A stretch of 64,000 bases of DNA from Natribaculum luteum (GCF_023008545.1 NZ_CP095398.1:682001-746000); one strand, 5' to 3'; positions 16,966 through 26,468 are shown, counted from the stretch's first letter. Notes: generated by a model from the letters alone, not told the origin. Program-made: numbers and translations.

Positions 16966-17784
16966 TCATACTGCCCCCGAGGTGGCAGGTGAAGCAGCGA
17001 TCAATCGCAGGTAGTAGGCCGTGTACACCGTATAGAGGTACGCGAAGCCGACCGCGTAAAGACCGATCCCGATCGGGAGGAGGACAGCGATCGGAATTCC
17101 GAGGTCGATCGGGAATACGTCAGTCGGTCCAGTATCCGTCAGCGTCAACTGGAGGAGGTACTCGGGTATGAAGAAGGCGTTCAGCAGAAGGATCCAGACC
17201 AGCGAGAACCCGACGACGCTTTTGAGATTCGAGCGGACGAGGGCAATACTTCTCCGGAACGAACCAGTAACACTCTCGTTTTCGATGACGATCGCAGTGT
17301 CATAAAACTGCACGAACATAATGACGATGAGGATAGACAGCAGCCAAACGAGTATAGAGCCGACGCCTGCGGCGAAGGCAGCCATCTCGTTAATCGCGGC
17401 GAGCGATATCGATCCGACTCCGAGGACGAACCCAATGGAGCCGAGTCCCATAGCGACTCCAAGGACGATAAGCACGAACAACACAGTTCCAAGGAGAAGT
17501 GGGAGGTAATGTGTCCGCGCTGCAGTAAAAAACTGGGTGAGCGATGCGCCTGTTCCTTCGATTGCGGCCTGAGCGGTTCCGATGAAGCCGCCGAGAACGA
17601 ACGGGAAAACAACCAACCACGCGAGTAAGACACCTGCTGACAGCAATGGTGATTCGATCAGGCGATCTACGTATTGCAGTTGGCTTCCGACCCCGAAGAG
17701 AAAGCCAGCGACGAGCAGGATCGGATTCGATCGGAGGGCAGTGAATCCGTCTTTGAAGGCGGAAACGGTGACCATCGTATCCAC
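16966..17784 (-). CDS. DUF7847-like multi-pass membrane protein
   Basis: 272 aa, mostly hydrophobic with about six TM helices (SPLLSAGVLLAWLVVFPFVLG, YLPLLLGTVLFVLIVLGVAMG, SILVWLLSILIVIMFVQF). A conserved-looking loop ENESVTGSFRRSIALVRSNLKSVVGF precedes TM5, equivalent in place to the IESLRVSWRITTNYRGKVV loop of the 15522-16427 product. The two proteins are probably distant paralogues. An internal ATG at 17775 is an alternative start. Function is unknown. Confidence 0.82.
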   Translation of the reverse strand: MDTMVTVSAFKDGFTALRSNPILLVAGFLFGVGSQLQYVDRLIESPLLSAGVLLAWLVVFPFVLGGFIGTAQAAIEGTGASLTQFFTAARTHYLPLLLGTVLFVLIVLGVAMGLGSIGFVLGVGSISLAAINEMAAFAAGVGSILVWLLSILIVIMFVQFYDTAIVIENESVTGSFRRSIALVRSNLKSVVGFSLVWILLLNAFFIPEYLLQLTLTDTGPTDVFPIDLGIPIAVLLPIGIGLYAVGFAYLYTVYTAYYLRLIAASPATSGAV

Positions 17785-18069
17785 AAATCGCCGTCGTCGC
17801 GTATTAGGTCAATCGTAGTATCAAAACCAGATTTAAGCTTTCTCAGCGGCTGACGCTGCCATTTCGATAGAACTGTCGCAAAAGGTTCTGTCGAAATCCG
17901 TGTTCTGTCTTGCGATTTGCTGAACGGCCAGTTTTCGACTGGATTCACGCACATCGGTTGGAAGGAGAACTCGTCGCTATGCCAACATCCAATGGGTTCA
18001 AGAAAACCATCATTCCCCAGCAGAACGTCTGTTGGGTGGCTGTTACAGAGCGAGAAACAGCGACTCGGC
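17785..18069. other. Divergent promoter region
   Basis: This lies between divergent genes. No further gene was seen. The TATA box of the plus-strand gene follows at 18070. Confidence 0.5.
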
Positions 18070-18077
18070 CTTTATTG
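18070..18077 (+). promoter_or_regulatory. TATA box for the DUF3592 gene
   Basis: CTTTATTG is centred about 28 nt before ATG 18101. This fits a leaderless transcript and favours that start over the in-frame GTG/ATG candidates upstream. Confidence 0.5.
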
Positions 18078-18100
18078 TTCTCCCACTTTTGCACTCAGCT

Positions 18101-18574
18101 ATGGAATTCAATTTCAATGGCCCGTCCGGAGCGCTCCAGATCGCACTCACATTGATCGTGGGGCTTGGAGCGATCGGGTACGGTGGCTACAGTTATTCGG
18201 CCCAATCTGCGGCGTTGGACTCCACAGAGACGGTCGATGCGACGATCGTCTCGACCTCGATCGAACGGCACGACGCACGACGGGGAACGGACGACTACAG
18301 TCCGCAAGCGACGTTCAACTACACCTACGAGGGAGAGACCTATACGTCCTCACACGTGTATCCAGGAGACGTGTTGCACGAATTCGGGACCCAAGAAGAC
18401 GCCAGGGCGCAGTTAGAGGGGTACGAGCCGGGAGCCACCGTGACAGCCTACGTGCCATCGGATTCGCCTGAAAATGCGTTTCTCAAATACGAGAGCAGCA
18501 ACAAACCGCTGTACATCATCGGGCTCGGTGCTATCCTCGTACTCGGCACGATCGTTTCCGTTCTCCGAGGCTGA
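18101..18574 (+). CDS. DUF3592 domain-containing membrane protein
   Basis: 157 aa starting MEFNFNGPSG, chosen from the TATA spacing. TM1 is LQIALTLIVGLGAIGYGGYSY (about 13-35). An extracytoplasmic beta-rich DUF3592-type domain follows, with ETVDATIVSTSIERHDAR, DDYSPQATFNYTYEGETYTSS and GATVTAYVPSDSPENAFL. TM2 near the C-terminus is PLYIIGLGAILVLGTIVSV. This is the normal DUF3592 topology. Its role is unknown. Confidence 0.85.
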   Translation: MEFNFNGPSGALQIALTLIVGLGAIGYGGYSYSAQSAALDSTETVDATIVSTSIERHDARRGTDDYSPQATFNYTYEGETYTSSHVYPGDVLHEFGTQEDARAQLEGYEPGATVTAYVPSDSPENAFLKYESSNKPLYIIGLGAILVLGTIVSVLRG

Positions 18575-19274
18575 CCAGCTGGCAGATTTTCCCCGTCTGT
18601 ATAACAGTCAGGACCGTTCAATTCCCACCCGGCAAGCACAAACGAGGAGAACGGTGGTGTACTCGCGCGAGATGCACGAATTTCGACGACTACCTCGAGT
18701 GGTTTGACTGAGAAATCACGAAATGTGATTCGACGTCGGCTCTGGCAGCTTGCTGGCCACAGTCGGTCGGTAGAACGAGGACGTCACTGTCACGGCAACC
18801 AACGGCGATCGCTGCGTTGTGCACGTGTCGTGACCGTGCCTTGGACCGCTGCCTGTGTTGGTGCAGTGGCGAGTTCGTGATTCTCGCTTTTCGGCTCGAT
18901 TCACATTCGGAACAGAAAGTGGCCTATCGAATCGGCTGATTTCGGTCGTTTGAGAACGAGCAACGCTTCCGTCGAGAATCCACTCCCACTAGCGTCGTGA
19001 CGAGCCATGCTTTCACCCCCACTCGCGTTCTCTCTCATTATTCCTCAGTTTGAATACAGATCATGCGACAATACAACTCCAAGAGGATAGTGGAAAGACC
19101 CACCGCGCTTCGCTACGAGTTCTCCCCTTTCGGACACATCATACTCGATCTCCATCGATAACGACTCGCCGACGCTGCCGGAGTCACAAGCACTCGAGGA
19201 ACCGAACTCTCGCCTGATCTCGATTGCCTGGACCGACGGGGTAACCCCCCTCTATACTAGTCGGTTTTTGCCCC

Positions 19275-19292
19275 GATTTTCCCTGGACATCC
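19275..19292 (+). repeat. 18-bp direct repeat, first unit
   Basis: GATTTTCCCTGGACATCC is repeated exactly at 19307-19324. Partial echoes of CCTGGAC/GTCCAGG follow up to about 19373. It could be a protein-binding iteron or a small duplication. Confidence 0.75.
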
Positions 19293-19306
19293 GCCGCAGT
19301 CGTGCG

Positions 19307-19324
19307 GATTTTCCCTGGACATCC
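19307..19324 (+). repeat. 18-bp direct repeat, second unit
   Basis: Exact second copy of the unit at 19275-19292, 32 bp downstream start to start. It is followed by CTGTCCAGGCATT and GAATGCCTGGACGG, which form an inverted pair AATGCCTGGAC/GTCCAGGCATT. Confidence 0.75.
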
Positions 19325-19721
19325 CTGTCCAGGCATTTTCCCGGTATCCAGAATGCCTGGACGGCAAGTATTGCAGGTAAAAGATACCCCCGTTCATGCC
19401 GAATGCGCCCCTGTCATCGTGCGCACGGAGATCGACGATTTCCGCGGTAGCCACGACTTCGCCGAGTTGTGTCAACCTGAATTCCTTTCAAATTGGGGCT
19501 CCGTGACGGCGCAGTTGCCAGCGGATCGCCCTGCGCTTCCGAAAGCATATGCGTCCGATTCCAGGTCACCTGACGAGTCCAGGGTACTCGCCTCGCCTAT
19601 CGAGTGCGTGACCAAGAGGTTCGGTGTTGGAACCGATCGTCGCGTGCGCGAAGCCCGCTGACGCTGCCGATCCTGTCGTTGCCCGTCCGTCCACACTCCG
19701 TCCAGCGATACCACTGATGAC

Positions 19722-19793
19722 GATAGCTGTGAGTCGTTCTCGTCGCAACCGCAAGACGGGTCGCGGTTGCGTCGGTAACCAGTCACAGCCATC
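19722..19793. repeat. Conserved-loop palindrome, copy A
   Basis: Inner stem CGTCGCAACCGC / GCGGTTGCGTCG (one mismatch) closes a 10-nt loop AAGACGGGTC. An outer stem GCTGTGA / TCACAGC lies about 12 nt further out. The same inner stem and almost the same loop recur at 56433-56500 with a different outer stem of matching layout. Confidence 0.75.
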
Positions 19794-20018
19794 AGTATGA
19801 GACACTCGATCGGTGCCGTACTCGAGCAGCGACTCAGGGAGTTTCTGGACGTGGTCACCGACTCCGATCGGCAGCGCAGGTACTGGCGGGCGCTCACTGC
19901 AGAGCAAAACACGTCAACTGGGAACGTAGTCGGGAGCTGCTGACGCATCACCCGTACCCACTACGTTTGCAAGCGACAATCCGCTCGGACCACCACTCTG
20001 CTTCGAAAGCGCGGACAG

Positions 20019-21605
20019 CTACGTGGCTGCGGGAGTCGCTGATTCGTCGTCCACGCTCACTTCGAAATTCCCGCCTGCTGGGACACTGATGTTCCGTGTC
20101 CCGACGATCTCACCATCTGCGTCAGTGACGACCACCGTCACCGACATCCCATCACTTCCGTCGTCCATCCCATCACTTCTGTCGTCGGTCTCGTTCTGTA
20201 TTTCTTCGACTTCCGATTGCGTGAGGAACGCATAGATCTGTTTCGTGCCCTCGACGAGTGTCACATCGCCACTCTCGGCGTTGACGAATGCGGTGTAGAT
20301 CACTCCGGACCGGCTCTGGGAAACCACCTTGACGTGCCAGTAGAGTGTGTCACCCTTCACGACGGGCACTGGCGCGATCGCTTCGGCGTTCGACAGCCGA
20401 TTCACCTCCGAACGCCGTTCGGTAAAGTCCACGGCTTTCTGCGGTCCGAGTTGCGATTCACTGTACTCTCGGACGGCTGTTTCTCCACTCTGGCCATCGA
20501 TCGTCCAGATCTCGTAGACCCCGTTGCCACTTCCCGTTGGCTCCGTTGCGATAAAGTACGTCAAGCCAGGCGAGTCACCCGCTGTCGGGACGGCGATCGG
20601 CCACTCGTTCCCGTCCTCTGGCAGGTCAGCGATCTGGAGCACGTCTTCTTTCCAGAACCACTTGTTGAGTGCGCCATTGACGTACTGCATCGACTCGACC
20701 TTGTACATCGCAACGTCGTACGGGTAGAAATTTTGCCCCCGGAGAAGGCTCGACTCCTGTGCTTCCTCTGGGGACAGACTCTCGATCTCACCATCTGGAG
20801 ACATCACTTCGACTGACCCGTGCTGTGGGACCGCGTAGAGCTGTGGAATCGGCCCCATTCTGAACTTCCACTCGTAGGTGGTCGTCGAGTGGGCGATGTA
20901 CGACTCCCCGTTCGCTTGCGCGTTGAACGTCGTGTCCCAGTTGTGTTTCTTGAACGGTGAGCTGAGGACACTCTGATACCGGTACGAGCCGAAGAGGTAC
21001 TGACCGCGCCCGTTCGCAAACTTGGTCTCTTCGACGTCGACGTGCTTTTCTGTACCAGTCATCTCGACGTACAGCGCCCCCCGCTGTTGCCCTAACAACG
21101 CCACCATCGGGTTGTCGGGCTCGAGCGCGTGCGACCACGCGTACGAGCCGTTCCGATAGGCGATATCCGACGCGCCGAGTTTGTACTGCGGGTACTGCAT
21201 CGACGACTGGGCGTAGTTGTCCGAGACACTCCGCGGTAGCACCCGCACGTTCTCTTTCGACGTGTTCGGAAGCGTCTCTACCTCCTCGGCACTGGTCTGC
21301 ATCTGGTTCGCCATATCTGTGTGTGCATACGTGTTCCCGGCTATCGGGCCGACGAAGAGGCCGAGGACGAGAAAGATCGCTACTGCGAGGACGAACAGGG
21401 CGACGCTCTGTTGCCGGAGCGCGACTGCTGCAAGCAGGATCGACACGATTCCCCACTGGAGAATACTTGGATTTGCGAAAACCGCCGAATAGAGAACGCC
21501 CTGAACCATCGGCAGGGCAAGCACCCCGACCACGAGCGCGAGGAAACCGACGACCACGATCTCCGCGTAGGAGACGTTCACCTCGAGTTCGTCCGTCTCA
21601 CTCAT
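20019..21605 (-). CDS. Haloarchaeal membrane-anchored protein with large extracytoplasmic domain
   Basis: 528 aa from ATG 21605 (MSETDELEVNVSYAEIVVV); an upstream in-frame ATG at 21656 would add 17 residues that look non-coding. Three or four TM helices occupy about residues 12-100 (VVVGFLALVVGVLALPMVQ, LQWGIVSILLAAVALRQQ, VALFVLAVAIFLVLGLFVGP). A soluble domain of about 400 aa follows, beta-rich and tyrosine/serine-rich, containing TYEWKFRMGPIPQLYAVP and TYFIATEPTGSGNGVYEIW. The C-terminal tail is Asp/Ser-rich, then a beta segment GTRNISVPAGGNFEVSVDD that resembles archaeal CARDB/type IV-pilin-like strands. No catalytic motif was recognised. Confidence 0.8.
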   Translation of the reverse strand: MSETDELEVNVSYAEIVVVGFLALVVGVLALPMVQGVLYSAVFANPSILQWGIVSILLAAVALRQQSVALFVLAVAIFLVLGLFVGPIAGNTYAHTDMANQMQTSAEEVETLPNTSKENVRVLPRSVSDNYAQSSMQYPQYKLGASDIAYRNGSYAWSHALEPDNPMVALLGQQRGALYVEMTGTEKHVDVEETKFANGRGQYLFGSYRYQSVLSSPFKKHNWDTTFNAQANGESYIAHSTTTYEWKFRMGPIPQLYAVPQHGSVEVMSPDGEIESLSPEEAQESSLLRGQNFYPYDVAMYKVESMQYVNGALNKWFWKEDVLQIADLPEDGNEWPIAVPTAGDSPGLTYFIATEPTGSGNGVYEIWTIDGQSGETAVREYSESQLGPQKAVDFTERRSEVNRLSNAEAIAPVPVVKGDTLYWHVKVVSQSRSGVIYTAFVNAESGDVTLVEGTKQIYAFLTQSEVEEIQNETDDRSDGMDDGSDGMSVTVVVTDADGEIVGTRNISVPAGGNFEVSVDDESATPAAT

Positions 21606-21964
21606 CGTTCCACCATCCACTCGTCCAGCCGTTCGGTACCCCTCGATCGTGCCCATACCTTCTTTCTGTATGTCACGTTCACGTCTCTACCACCGGCTGT
21701 CTCCCACGTCTGTATAAGTTTTTATATTGATATCTCAGGTATGAAAGACAGTATCTATGACACTAGCTCGACGACGATCGTGCCGGGCAGAAGCAGCAGC
21801 GCAGACGAAGACGTGCCTCCTGTGTGACTCGAGTCGAACCCAGCGTCCGAGGACCTTCGGGCGAACGAAAATCCGGGAAGCCGGGTCTGTGGTCCGCTCG
21901 CAATCACAGGCAGGGGCAGATTTTCATAGAACGACTTTAGTAACGTCGACAGACAGATACGGAC
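21606..21964. other. Divergent intergenic region
   Basis: An AT-rich block near 21715-21735 (TATAAG..TATATTGATATC) probably carries promoter elements for the minus-strand membrane gene. No additional gene was seen. Confidence 0.5.
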
Positions 21965-22885
21965 ATGCAAAACAAGCGCGTGCTTGTCACCGGCGGTGCA
22001 GGATTTATTGGCTCTAATCTGGCGAATCAGCTGGCGGCGTCCAACGACGTGGTCGTCGTCGACGATGGCTATCTCGGGACGCCGGAAAACCTCGAGGAGA
22101 GCGTCGAGTTCCACGAGCGGAGCGTCCTCGAGGACGACCTCCCGACGGACGTCGACGTCGTGTTTCACCTCGCGGCGCTGTCGTCGTACGCGATGCACGA
22201 GGAGAATCCGACGACGGGGGCGCGGGTGAACGTCGAAGGGTTCGTCAACGTCGTCGAACAGGCTCGCCAGGACGGGTGTGACACGGTCGTCTACGCCTCC
22301 ACGTCCTCGATCTACGGCAGTCAGACCGAGCCCTCGCCGGAGGAGATGGACGTGACCGTGAACACAGGGTACGAGGCGTCCAAGATGGCTCGAGAGAGCT
22401 ACGCCGAGTACTTCTCGAACCACTACGACGTGACGATGGCCGGAATGCGGTTTTTCTCCGTCTACCAGGGCTACGGCGGGGCCGAAGAACACAAAGGTGA
22501 GTACGCGAACGTCATCGCCCAGTTCGCCGACGACCTCGCGAACGGGGACGCACCGGTACTGTACGGCGACGGCACCCAGACGCGAGACTTCACGCACGTC
22601 GACGACATCGTCCGCGGACTCGAGCTGGCGGCCGAGCACGAACTGGACGACATCTACAACCTCGGAACCGGCGAGAGCTACTCGTTCAACACGCTCGTCG
22701 ACATGCTCAACGAGGAACTCGGCACCGACATCGAGCCGGAGTACGTCGCAAACCCGATCCCGGAGGACGTGTACGTCCACGACACCTGTGCCGACCCGAC
22801 GAAAATGCTCGAGGCGACGGGCTGGGAACCACAGGTGACGTTCGAAGAAGGGCTGCGGCGCGTCTGTGCGCAGTACACCGAGTAA
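21965..22885 (+). CDS. NAD-dependent epimerase/dehydratase (extended SDR, GalE-like)
   Basis: 306 aa with the extended-SDR layout: TGGAGFIGS at 9-17 (NAD-binding Rossmann glycine motif), FHLAALSS near 68-74, STSSIYG near 112-118 (catalytic Ser/Thr region), and catalytic YEASK at 136-140. RDFTHVDDIVRGLELA and YNLGTGESYS follow in the substrate half. Typical products are UDP- or other NDP-sugar 4-epimerases or 4,6-dehydratases; substrate cannot be told from sequence. It supplies activated sugar to the glycan island and is convergent with the nucleotidyltransferase gene. Confidence 0.92.
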   Translation: MQNKRVLVTGGAGFIGSNLANQLAASNDVVVVDDGYLGTPENLEESVEFHERSVLEDDLPTDVDVVFHLAALSSYAMHEENPTTGARVNVEGFVNVVEQARQDGCDTVVYASTSSIYGSQTEPSPEEMDVTVNTGYEASKMARESYAEYFSNHYDVTMAGMRFFSVYQGYGGAEEHKGEYANVIAQFADDLANGDAPVLYGDGTQTRDFTHVDDIVRGLELAAEHELDDIYNLGTGESYSFNTLVDMLNEELGTDIEPEYVANPIPEDVYVHDTCADPTKMLEATGWEPQVTFEEGLRRVCAQYTE

Positions 22886-22932
22886 GGCGTCGCGGAGTCG
22901 TTCGCTCTATTTTTCGGGGGTTCCAGCAGTGG

Positions 22933-23901
22933 TTAGTCTGCTGTGGAAATGTCCGTATGCGGCCCGACCAGACTCCCGGAGAGGTCGACGCCCGAGATGG
23001 TCGATTCCTCGTCGACGATCGAACTCGAGAGCGTGGCGTTCTCGACGGTGGCGTTCGGGAAGACGACCGCCTCCTCGAGATTGGCGTCGACGACCTCCGC
23101 CTCTGCCATCACGTGTACGTTTGCCCCGACAGTGCTGTTCTCGACGCGTGCGTCTGGGTCGATCTGAGCGTCGCCATCGAGATGGTAGGCGACGGCGTCC
23201 AGATACGACTCGGGCGTGCCGATGTCGAACCAGGCACCGTCGAACGTAAACGCGTAGGTCGGAAGCCGATCGTGGAGCCACTGGATGAACCAGCCGGGCT
23301 CGTCGGGATTGTTGCCGCCCGCGAGGTACTTCTCGAACAACTCGAGCGTCTCGGCCGGGAATGCATAACAGGCGATCGAAACGAGGGTGCTCTGTGGATC
23401 GTCGGGTTTCTCCTGGAAGTCGACGACCTGCGAGCCGTCGAGGGTGACGAGTCCGTAGGATTTTGCCTTCTCGCGCGAGCCGACGTCGTAGGCAGCGAGC
23501 GTCGGTGACTCGTGGCGTTCGAACGTGTCGACGAAATCCGCCAGATCGAAGCTAATGTAGTTGTCTCCAGCCACGACGAGCAGGTCGTCGGTGACGTCTT
23601 CGCGATCGATGAGCTGGGCCAGGGCACCGACGACGCCGAACTTCTCGTCCTCGTGGGTCGTCTCCTCGACGCTCACCTGTGGCTTGTCGAAATCGGTGTC
23701 CGAGAGATAGTCACGGAACTCGTCTGCAAATTCGCGATTCGTGCTGACGAACACGCGGTCGATTCTGTCGTCACCCTCGAGATCGACGAAGATCCTGTCG
23801 ACGACTGTCTTCCCCCCGAGCGGCAGAAACATCTTCGGCCGGTCGAGTGTGATCGGCCACATACGCGTCGCATACCCACCAGCTAGCACGACAGCATCCA
23901 T
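22933..23901 (-). CDS. Sugar-1-phosphate nucleotidyltransferase (AglF/RmlA-like) with LbH tail
   Basis: 322 aa. The N-terminal pyrophosphorylase signature is complete (VVLAGGYATRMWPITLDRPKMFLP, residues 4-27). AGDNYISFDL carries the metal-binding Asp, and FQEKPDDP the sugar-phosphate-binding EKP. The C-terminal part from about 225 has hexapeptide-like repeats (ARVENSTVGANVHVMAEAEVV, FPNATVENATLSSSI), i.e. a left-handed beta-helix. It makes an NDP-sugar from a sugar-1-phosphate and NTP. H. volcanii AglF is a characterised haloarchaeal member of this type, but orthology is not proven here. Confidence 0.92.
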   Translation of the reverse strand: MDAVVLAGGYATRMWPITLDRPKMFLPLGGKTVVDRIFVDLEGDDRIDRVFVSTNREFADEFRDYLSDTDFDKPQVSVEETTHEDEKFGVVGALAQLIDREDVTDDLLVVAGDNYISFDLADFVDTFERHESPTLAAYDVGSREKAKSYGLVTLDGSQVVDFQEKPDDPQSTLVSIACYAFPAETLELFEKYLAGGNNPDEPGWFIQWLHDRLPTYAFTFDGAWFDIGTPESYLDAVAYHLDGDAQIDPDARVENSTVGANVHVMAEAEVVDANLEEAVVFPNATVENATLSSSIVDEESTISGVDLSGSLVGPHTDISTAD

Positions 23902-24264
23902 ATACTATGGAACGCGATAGTGCAGCCACATCAAGATATTGGATTGATTTGAAATATCCGCGATACTGTGCAGTCTATAGTTGTCGTTTTATAGTGTTGA
24001 GAGAAAACTCAAGGGTTGGATTTCGCGGCGACTCCGGCGATTATTTTGCGTTAGTCCCGTCTGTAGACGGATCGGTATACGTCAGGTTCTGGAAATTCGA
24101 CTGGCTGTGCGCGTAGCGAGACGCACCAAAGGCTGGCCGACAGGCTACCAGATCTGGCGAACCCAATCGCTGTGAAGTCAACTGTGGTAACTATGATTTT
24201 CGGTTAAAAAGCGTATCGTCAATAGCAGAGAGAAAGTTTCAGGCCAAGCACTACCGTCGCGTAA
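23902..24264. other. Intergenic, lower GC, no gene seen
   Basis: This holds the AT-rich upstream region of the nucleotidyltransferase (TATTGGATTGATTTGAAATATCC near 23937-23960) and an unremarkable stretch up to the next gene's end. Only short frames occur. Confidence 0.5.
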
Positions 24265-25197
24265 TTAGCGACTTCGGGCCCACGCAGCCGTGCGCTCAAG
24301 CCCTTCCCGAAATGAGACCGTCGGTTCAAAGCCAAGTCGGTCCTCTGCTTTCGCGATGGCCGCCGTCGAGTGGTCGATATCGCCCGGCCGCGGGTTGGTG
24401 TGGACGATCTCCGACTCCGTGTCCGTGACCTCCTGGACGGTTTCGGCCAGCTCGCGGATCGAGACCGCCTCACCGGTCCCGACGTTGAACGCCTCGCCGA
24501 CGGCGTCCGTCGTGGCCGCTTGGAGGTTGGCCTGGACAATATCGTCGATGTAGACGAAGTCCCGTGTCTGGGTCCCGTCGCCGTCGACGGTGATCGGCTC
24601 GCCCGCGAGCGCCTGCTCAAGAAAGATACTAATGACGCCGCTGTAGTCGCCGGCCACCTGGCCGGGGCCGAACGCGTTGAAGTAGCGCAGAGAGACCGTC
24701 TCGAGCCCGTAAAGCTCGTGATATTGGCGGGCGTAGTGGTCAATCGTCAGTTTGTCGAGCCCGTATGGCGACATCGGCTCCTTCGGATCGCTCTCGGCGA
24801 TGGGGACCCGTTCGGGGTGGCCGTAGATCGCCGCACTCGAGGCAAGGACGACGCGGGCGTCCTCGGCCCGGGCAGCCTCGAGCAGGGCGAGTGTGGCGTC
24901 AGTGTTGATTTCATGGCTCGTCTGTGGATCCTCGATCGAGCGTCCAACGCTCACGAGTGCCGCCTCGTGGAAGATCAGGTCAACATTCTGGGTCGCGCGA
25001 GCGATCGTGTCCTCATCGCGGCAATCGGCTTCGATGAGCGTCGCCTCTGCGGGGACGTTCGCCCGCCGGCCGGTCGTGAAGTTATCGAGAATCCGAACCT
25101 CATTGTCGTCGACGAGCGTCCGGGCAAGATGGCCCCCGATGAATCCCGCGCCGCCCGTGATCAGCACCGTTTGGTTAGTAACCCCACCAGTTTGCAT
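24265..25197 (-). CDS. UDP-glucose 4-epimerase-like SDR
   Basis: 310 aa from ATG 25197 (MQTGGVTNQTVLITGGAGFIGG); an ATG five codons upstream is an alternative. TGGAGFIGG at 14-22 binds NAD, FHEAALVSVGRS lies near 77-88, SSAAIYG near 120-126, and the catalytic YGLDK at 145-149. RYFNAFGPGQVAGDYSGVI and GDGTQTRDFVYIDDIVQAN are strongly conserved in UDP-glucose/UDP-GlcNAc epimerases. It is a second activated-sugar epimerase in the island and is not a close copy of the 21965 gene. Confidence 0.92.
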   Translation of the reverse strand: MQTGGVTNQTVLITGGAGFIGGHLARTLVDDNEVRILDNFTTGRRANVPAEATLIEADCRDEDTIARATQNVDLIFHEAALVSVGRSIEDPQTSHEINTDATLALLEAARAEDARVVLASSAAIYGHPERVPIAESDPKEPMSPYGLDKLTIDHYARQYHELYGLETVSLRYFNAFGPGQVAGDYSGVISIFLEQALAGEPITVDGDGTQTRDFVYIDDIVQANLQAATTDAVGEAFNVGTGEAVSIRELAETVQEVTDTESEIVHTNPRPGDIDHSTAAIAKAEDRLGFEPTVSFREGLERTAAWARSR

Positions 25198-25538
25198 ATG
25201 AGATAATGTCAACAGCCGTTACATGGGTCTTCTGGTACACGAATTGAGTCACCTTTTGTCGGAAGGCGGCGGCACGCATCTCCACGCCCACGCAACCACT
25301 TTAGTGTACGATCGAGAATACTGGCAATGTCGTCGACTGTCGGAGATGCGAGGAAGTGCGCATCGTCGACCTTCTCAGAGGCGGTTGATTCGGCATGTTC
25401 TGCTGCAATGGCTGTATAATTCTCGCCATCGTCTTCACGAACGTAATGCCAAACCTTTCGCGGATGGACGACGTTGATGTACTAATCGCTCCAGATCTAG
25501 TCCAAAATATGTGATGGCGCTATCCGTCCACATGACGT
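25198..25538. other. Intergenic, no gene seen
   Basis: This 340-bp spacer lies between two minus-strand genes. The frame 25223-25477 has no recognisable content. GC begins to fall here, toward the AT-richer block from 26.5 kb. Confidence 0.5.
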
Positions 25539-26468
25539 TCATATATACTCGAGTATCCAGAGGTCGACTGTAGCAATCAGCCCCGATCCCAGTAGCGGAA
25601 GATAGTCTCCAATGACACGGTCGACAAATACAAGCGCGGCCGCGGCTGTTGGGTCACCAGACAGTGCGGTAAGGACTGCTACGCCAGATAGTTCAGCTAC
25701 TCCAATTCCTCCGAAAGATATCGGTAGCACCGTTGGGAGATACGCGACTGTCGGTGCGACGAGCAAGACGACAAGCGAAAGCTCGATATCGACAGCTGGG
25801 GCAATCAATATCCACCGTAGAGCCGGAGCTAATAGTGATAGTATGAGCAAACCGAACGCCTGAACGAGTTGTTGGCGGTTGATTGAGATTGTGCCTTGAG
25901 TGAGATTTTGGATTATTGATGGAAGTAGCTCAGCAAAGGGGACACCGTAGACCATCGCAGTCAAGGCGATAGCGACGAATCCGAGATAAATGACCGCTGA
26001 TAATGCTAAAGGGGTAAGGACTTTTACCGGGAGCAAGCCGGAAACTATAACCAGTCCAACTGATCCGATAATACCGCTCCAAGACGCGATGCCAACAAAC
26101 TGTATCGCCTTTACTTTCGCCCCGTCAGATGGGGAGAGAGTTGTTCGATGTGCGATTAGTGCAGGAACAGTTAGCAGAGCCCCAGCACGGGATGGAATTA
26201 GCGTATTTAGCGCACCGCCGGTCGCGTCAATTCGGATGGCTGTTGTTAGTGATACATCCTCAACTGCCGCGAGAAGCGATCGAAGTGACGCTGAAGTGAT
26301 GATAAACTGGATAACAGTTACGAGGACCAATATCGCCAGCAGAGATGGAGAAATTTCTGAGAGTGTGTCGTCAAACTTCCGAATCGGTACCGTGCGGATG
26401 ATCAAAAATAGGGCAACAGCTGTGACAGCTGCTTTTACTAACGTCTTGAGTATTGATCGCCAATCCAT
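25539..26468 (-). CDS. Flippase-like membrane protein (LPG-synthase TM domain, COG0392 type)
   Basis: 309 aa with about eight TM helices and no soluble domain. The conserved features of this family are present: LRSLLAAVEDVSLTTAIRIDATGGALNTLIPSRAGA (about 65-100; the N-L-x-P-x-R-A-G motif), and LPISFGGIGVAELSGVAVLTAL near 245-270 (P-x-x-x-G-G-x-G-x-x-E). Members are found in glycan loci as glycolipid transporters or accessory flippase-like proteins. It is therefore likely part of lipid-linked glycan handling here. Confidence 0.88.
   Translation of the reverse strand: MDWRSILKTLVKAAVTAVALFLIIRTVPIRKFDDTLSEISPSLLAILVLVTVIQFIITSASLRSLLAAVEDVSLTTAIRIDATGGALNTLIPSRAGALLTVPALIAHRTTLSPSDGAKVKAIQFVGIASWSGIIGSVGLVIVSGLLPVKVLTPLALSAVIYLGFVAIALTAMVYGVPFAELLPSIIQNLTQGTISINRQQLVQAFGLLILSLLAPALRWILIAPAVDIELSLVVLLVAPTVAYLPTVLPISFGGIGVAELSGVAVLTALSGDPTAAAALVFVDRVIGDYLPLLGSGLIATVDLWILEYI

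Larger units (their letters stand above)
18575..20018. other. 1.4-kb region without a convincing gene
   Basis: Reading frames here (for example 19472-19951 minus, 19302-19661 plus) are Ser/Arg-rich shadows. The region holds the 18-bp direct repeat at 19275/19307 and the conserved-loop palindrome at 19722-19793. Confidence 0.55.

Noticed and set aside
19275-19324. CRISPR-like array
   Set aside because: Only two repeat units with a 14-bp gap. No further repeats, no spacers of regular length, and no cas genes in the window.
19472-19951. Minus-strand 159-codon frame
   Set aside because: Ser/Arg/Cys-rich composition, no start signal, and it runs through the palindrome. The similar peptide NREPSCGC at 56.4 kb comes from the shared hairpin, not from a protein family.
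22957-23508. Long plus-strand frame antisense to the nucleotidyltransferase
   Set aside because: High-GC DNA gives long antisense frames. The sense gene has complete catalytic motifs and explains the open frame.
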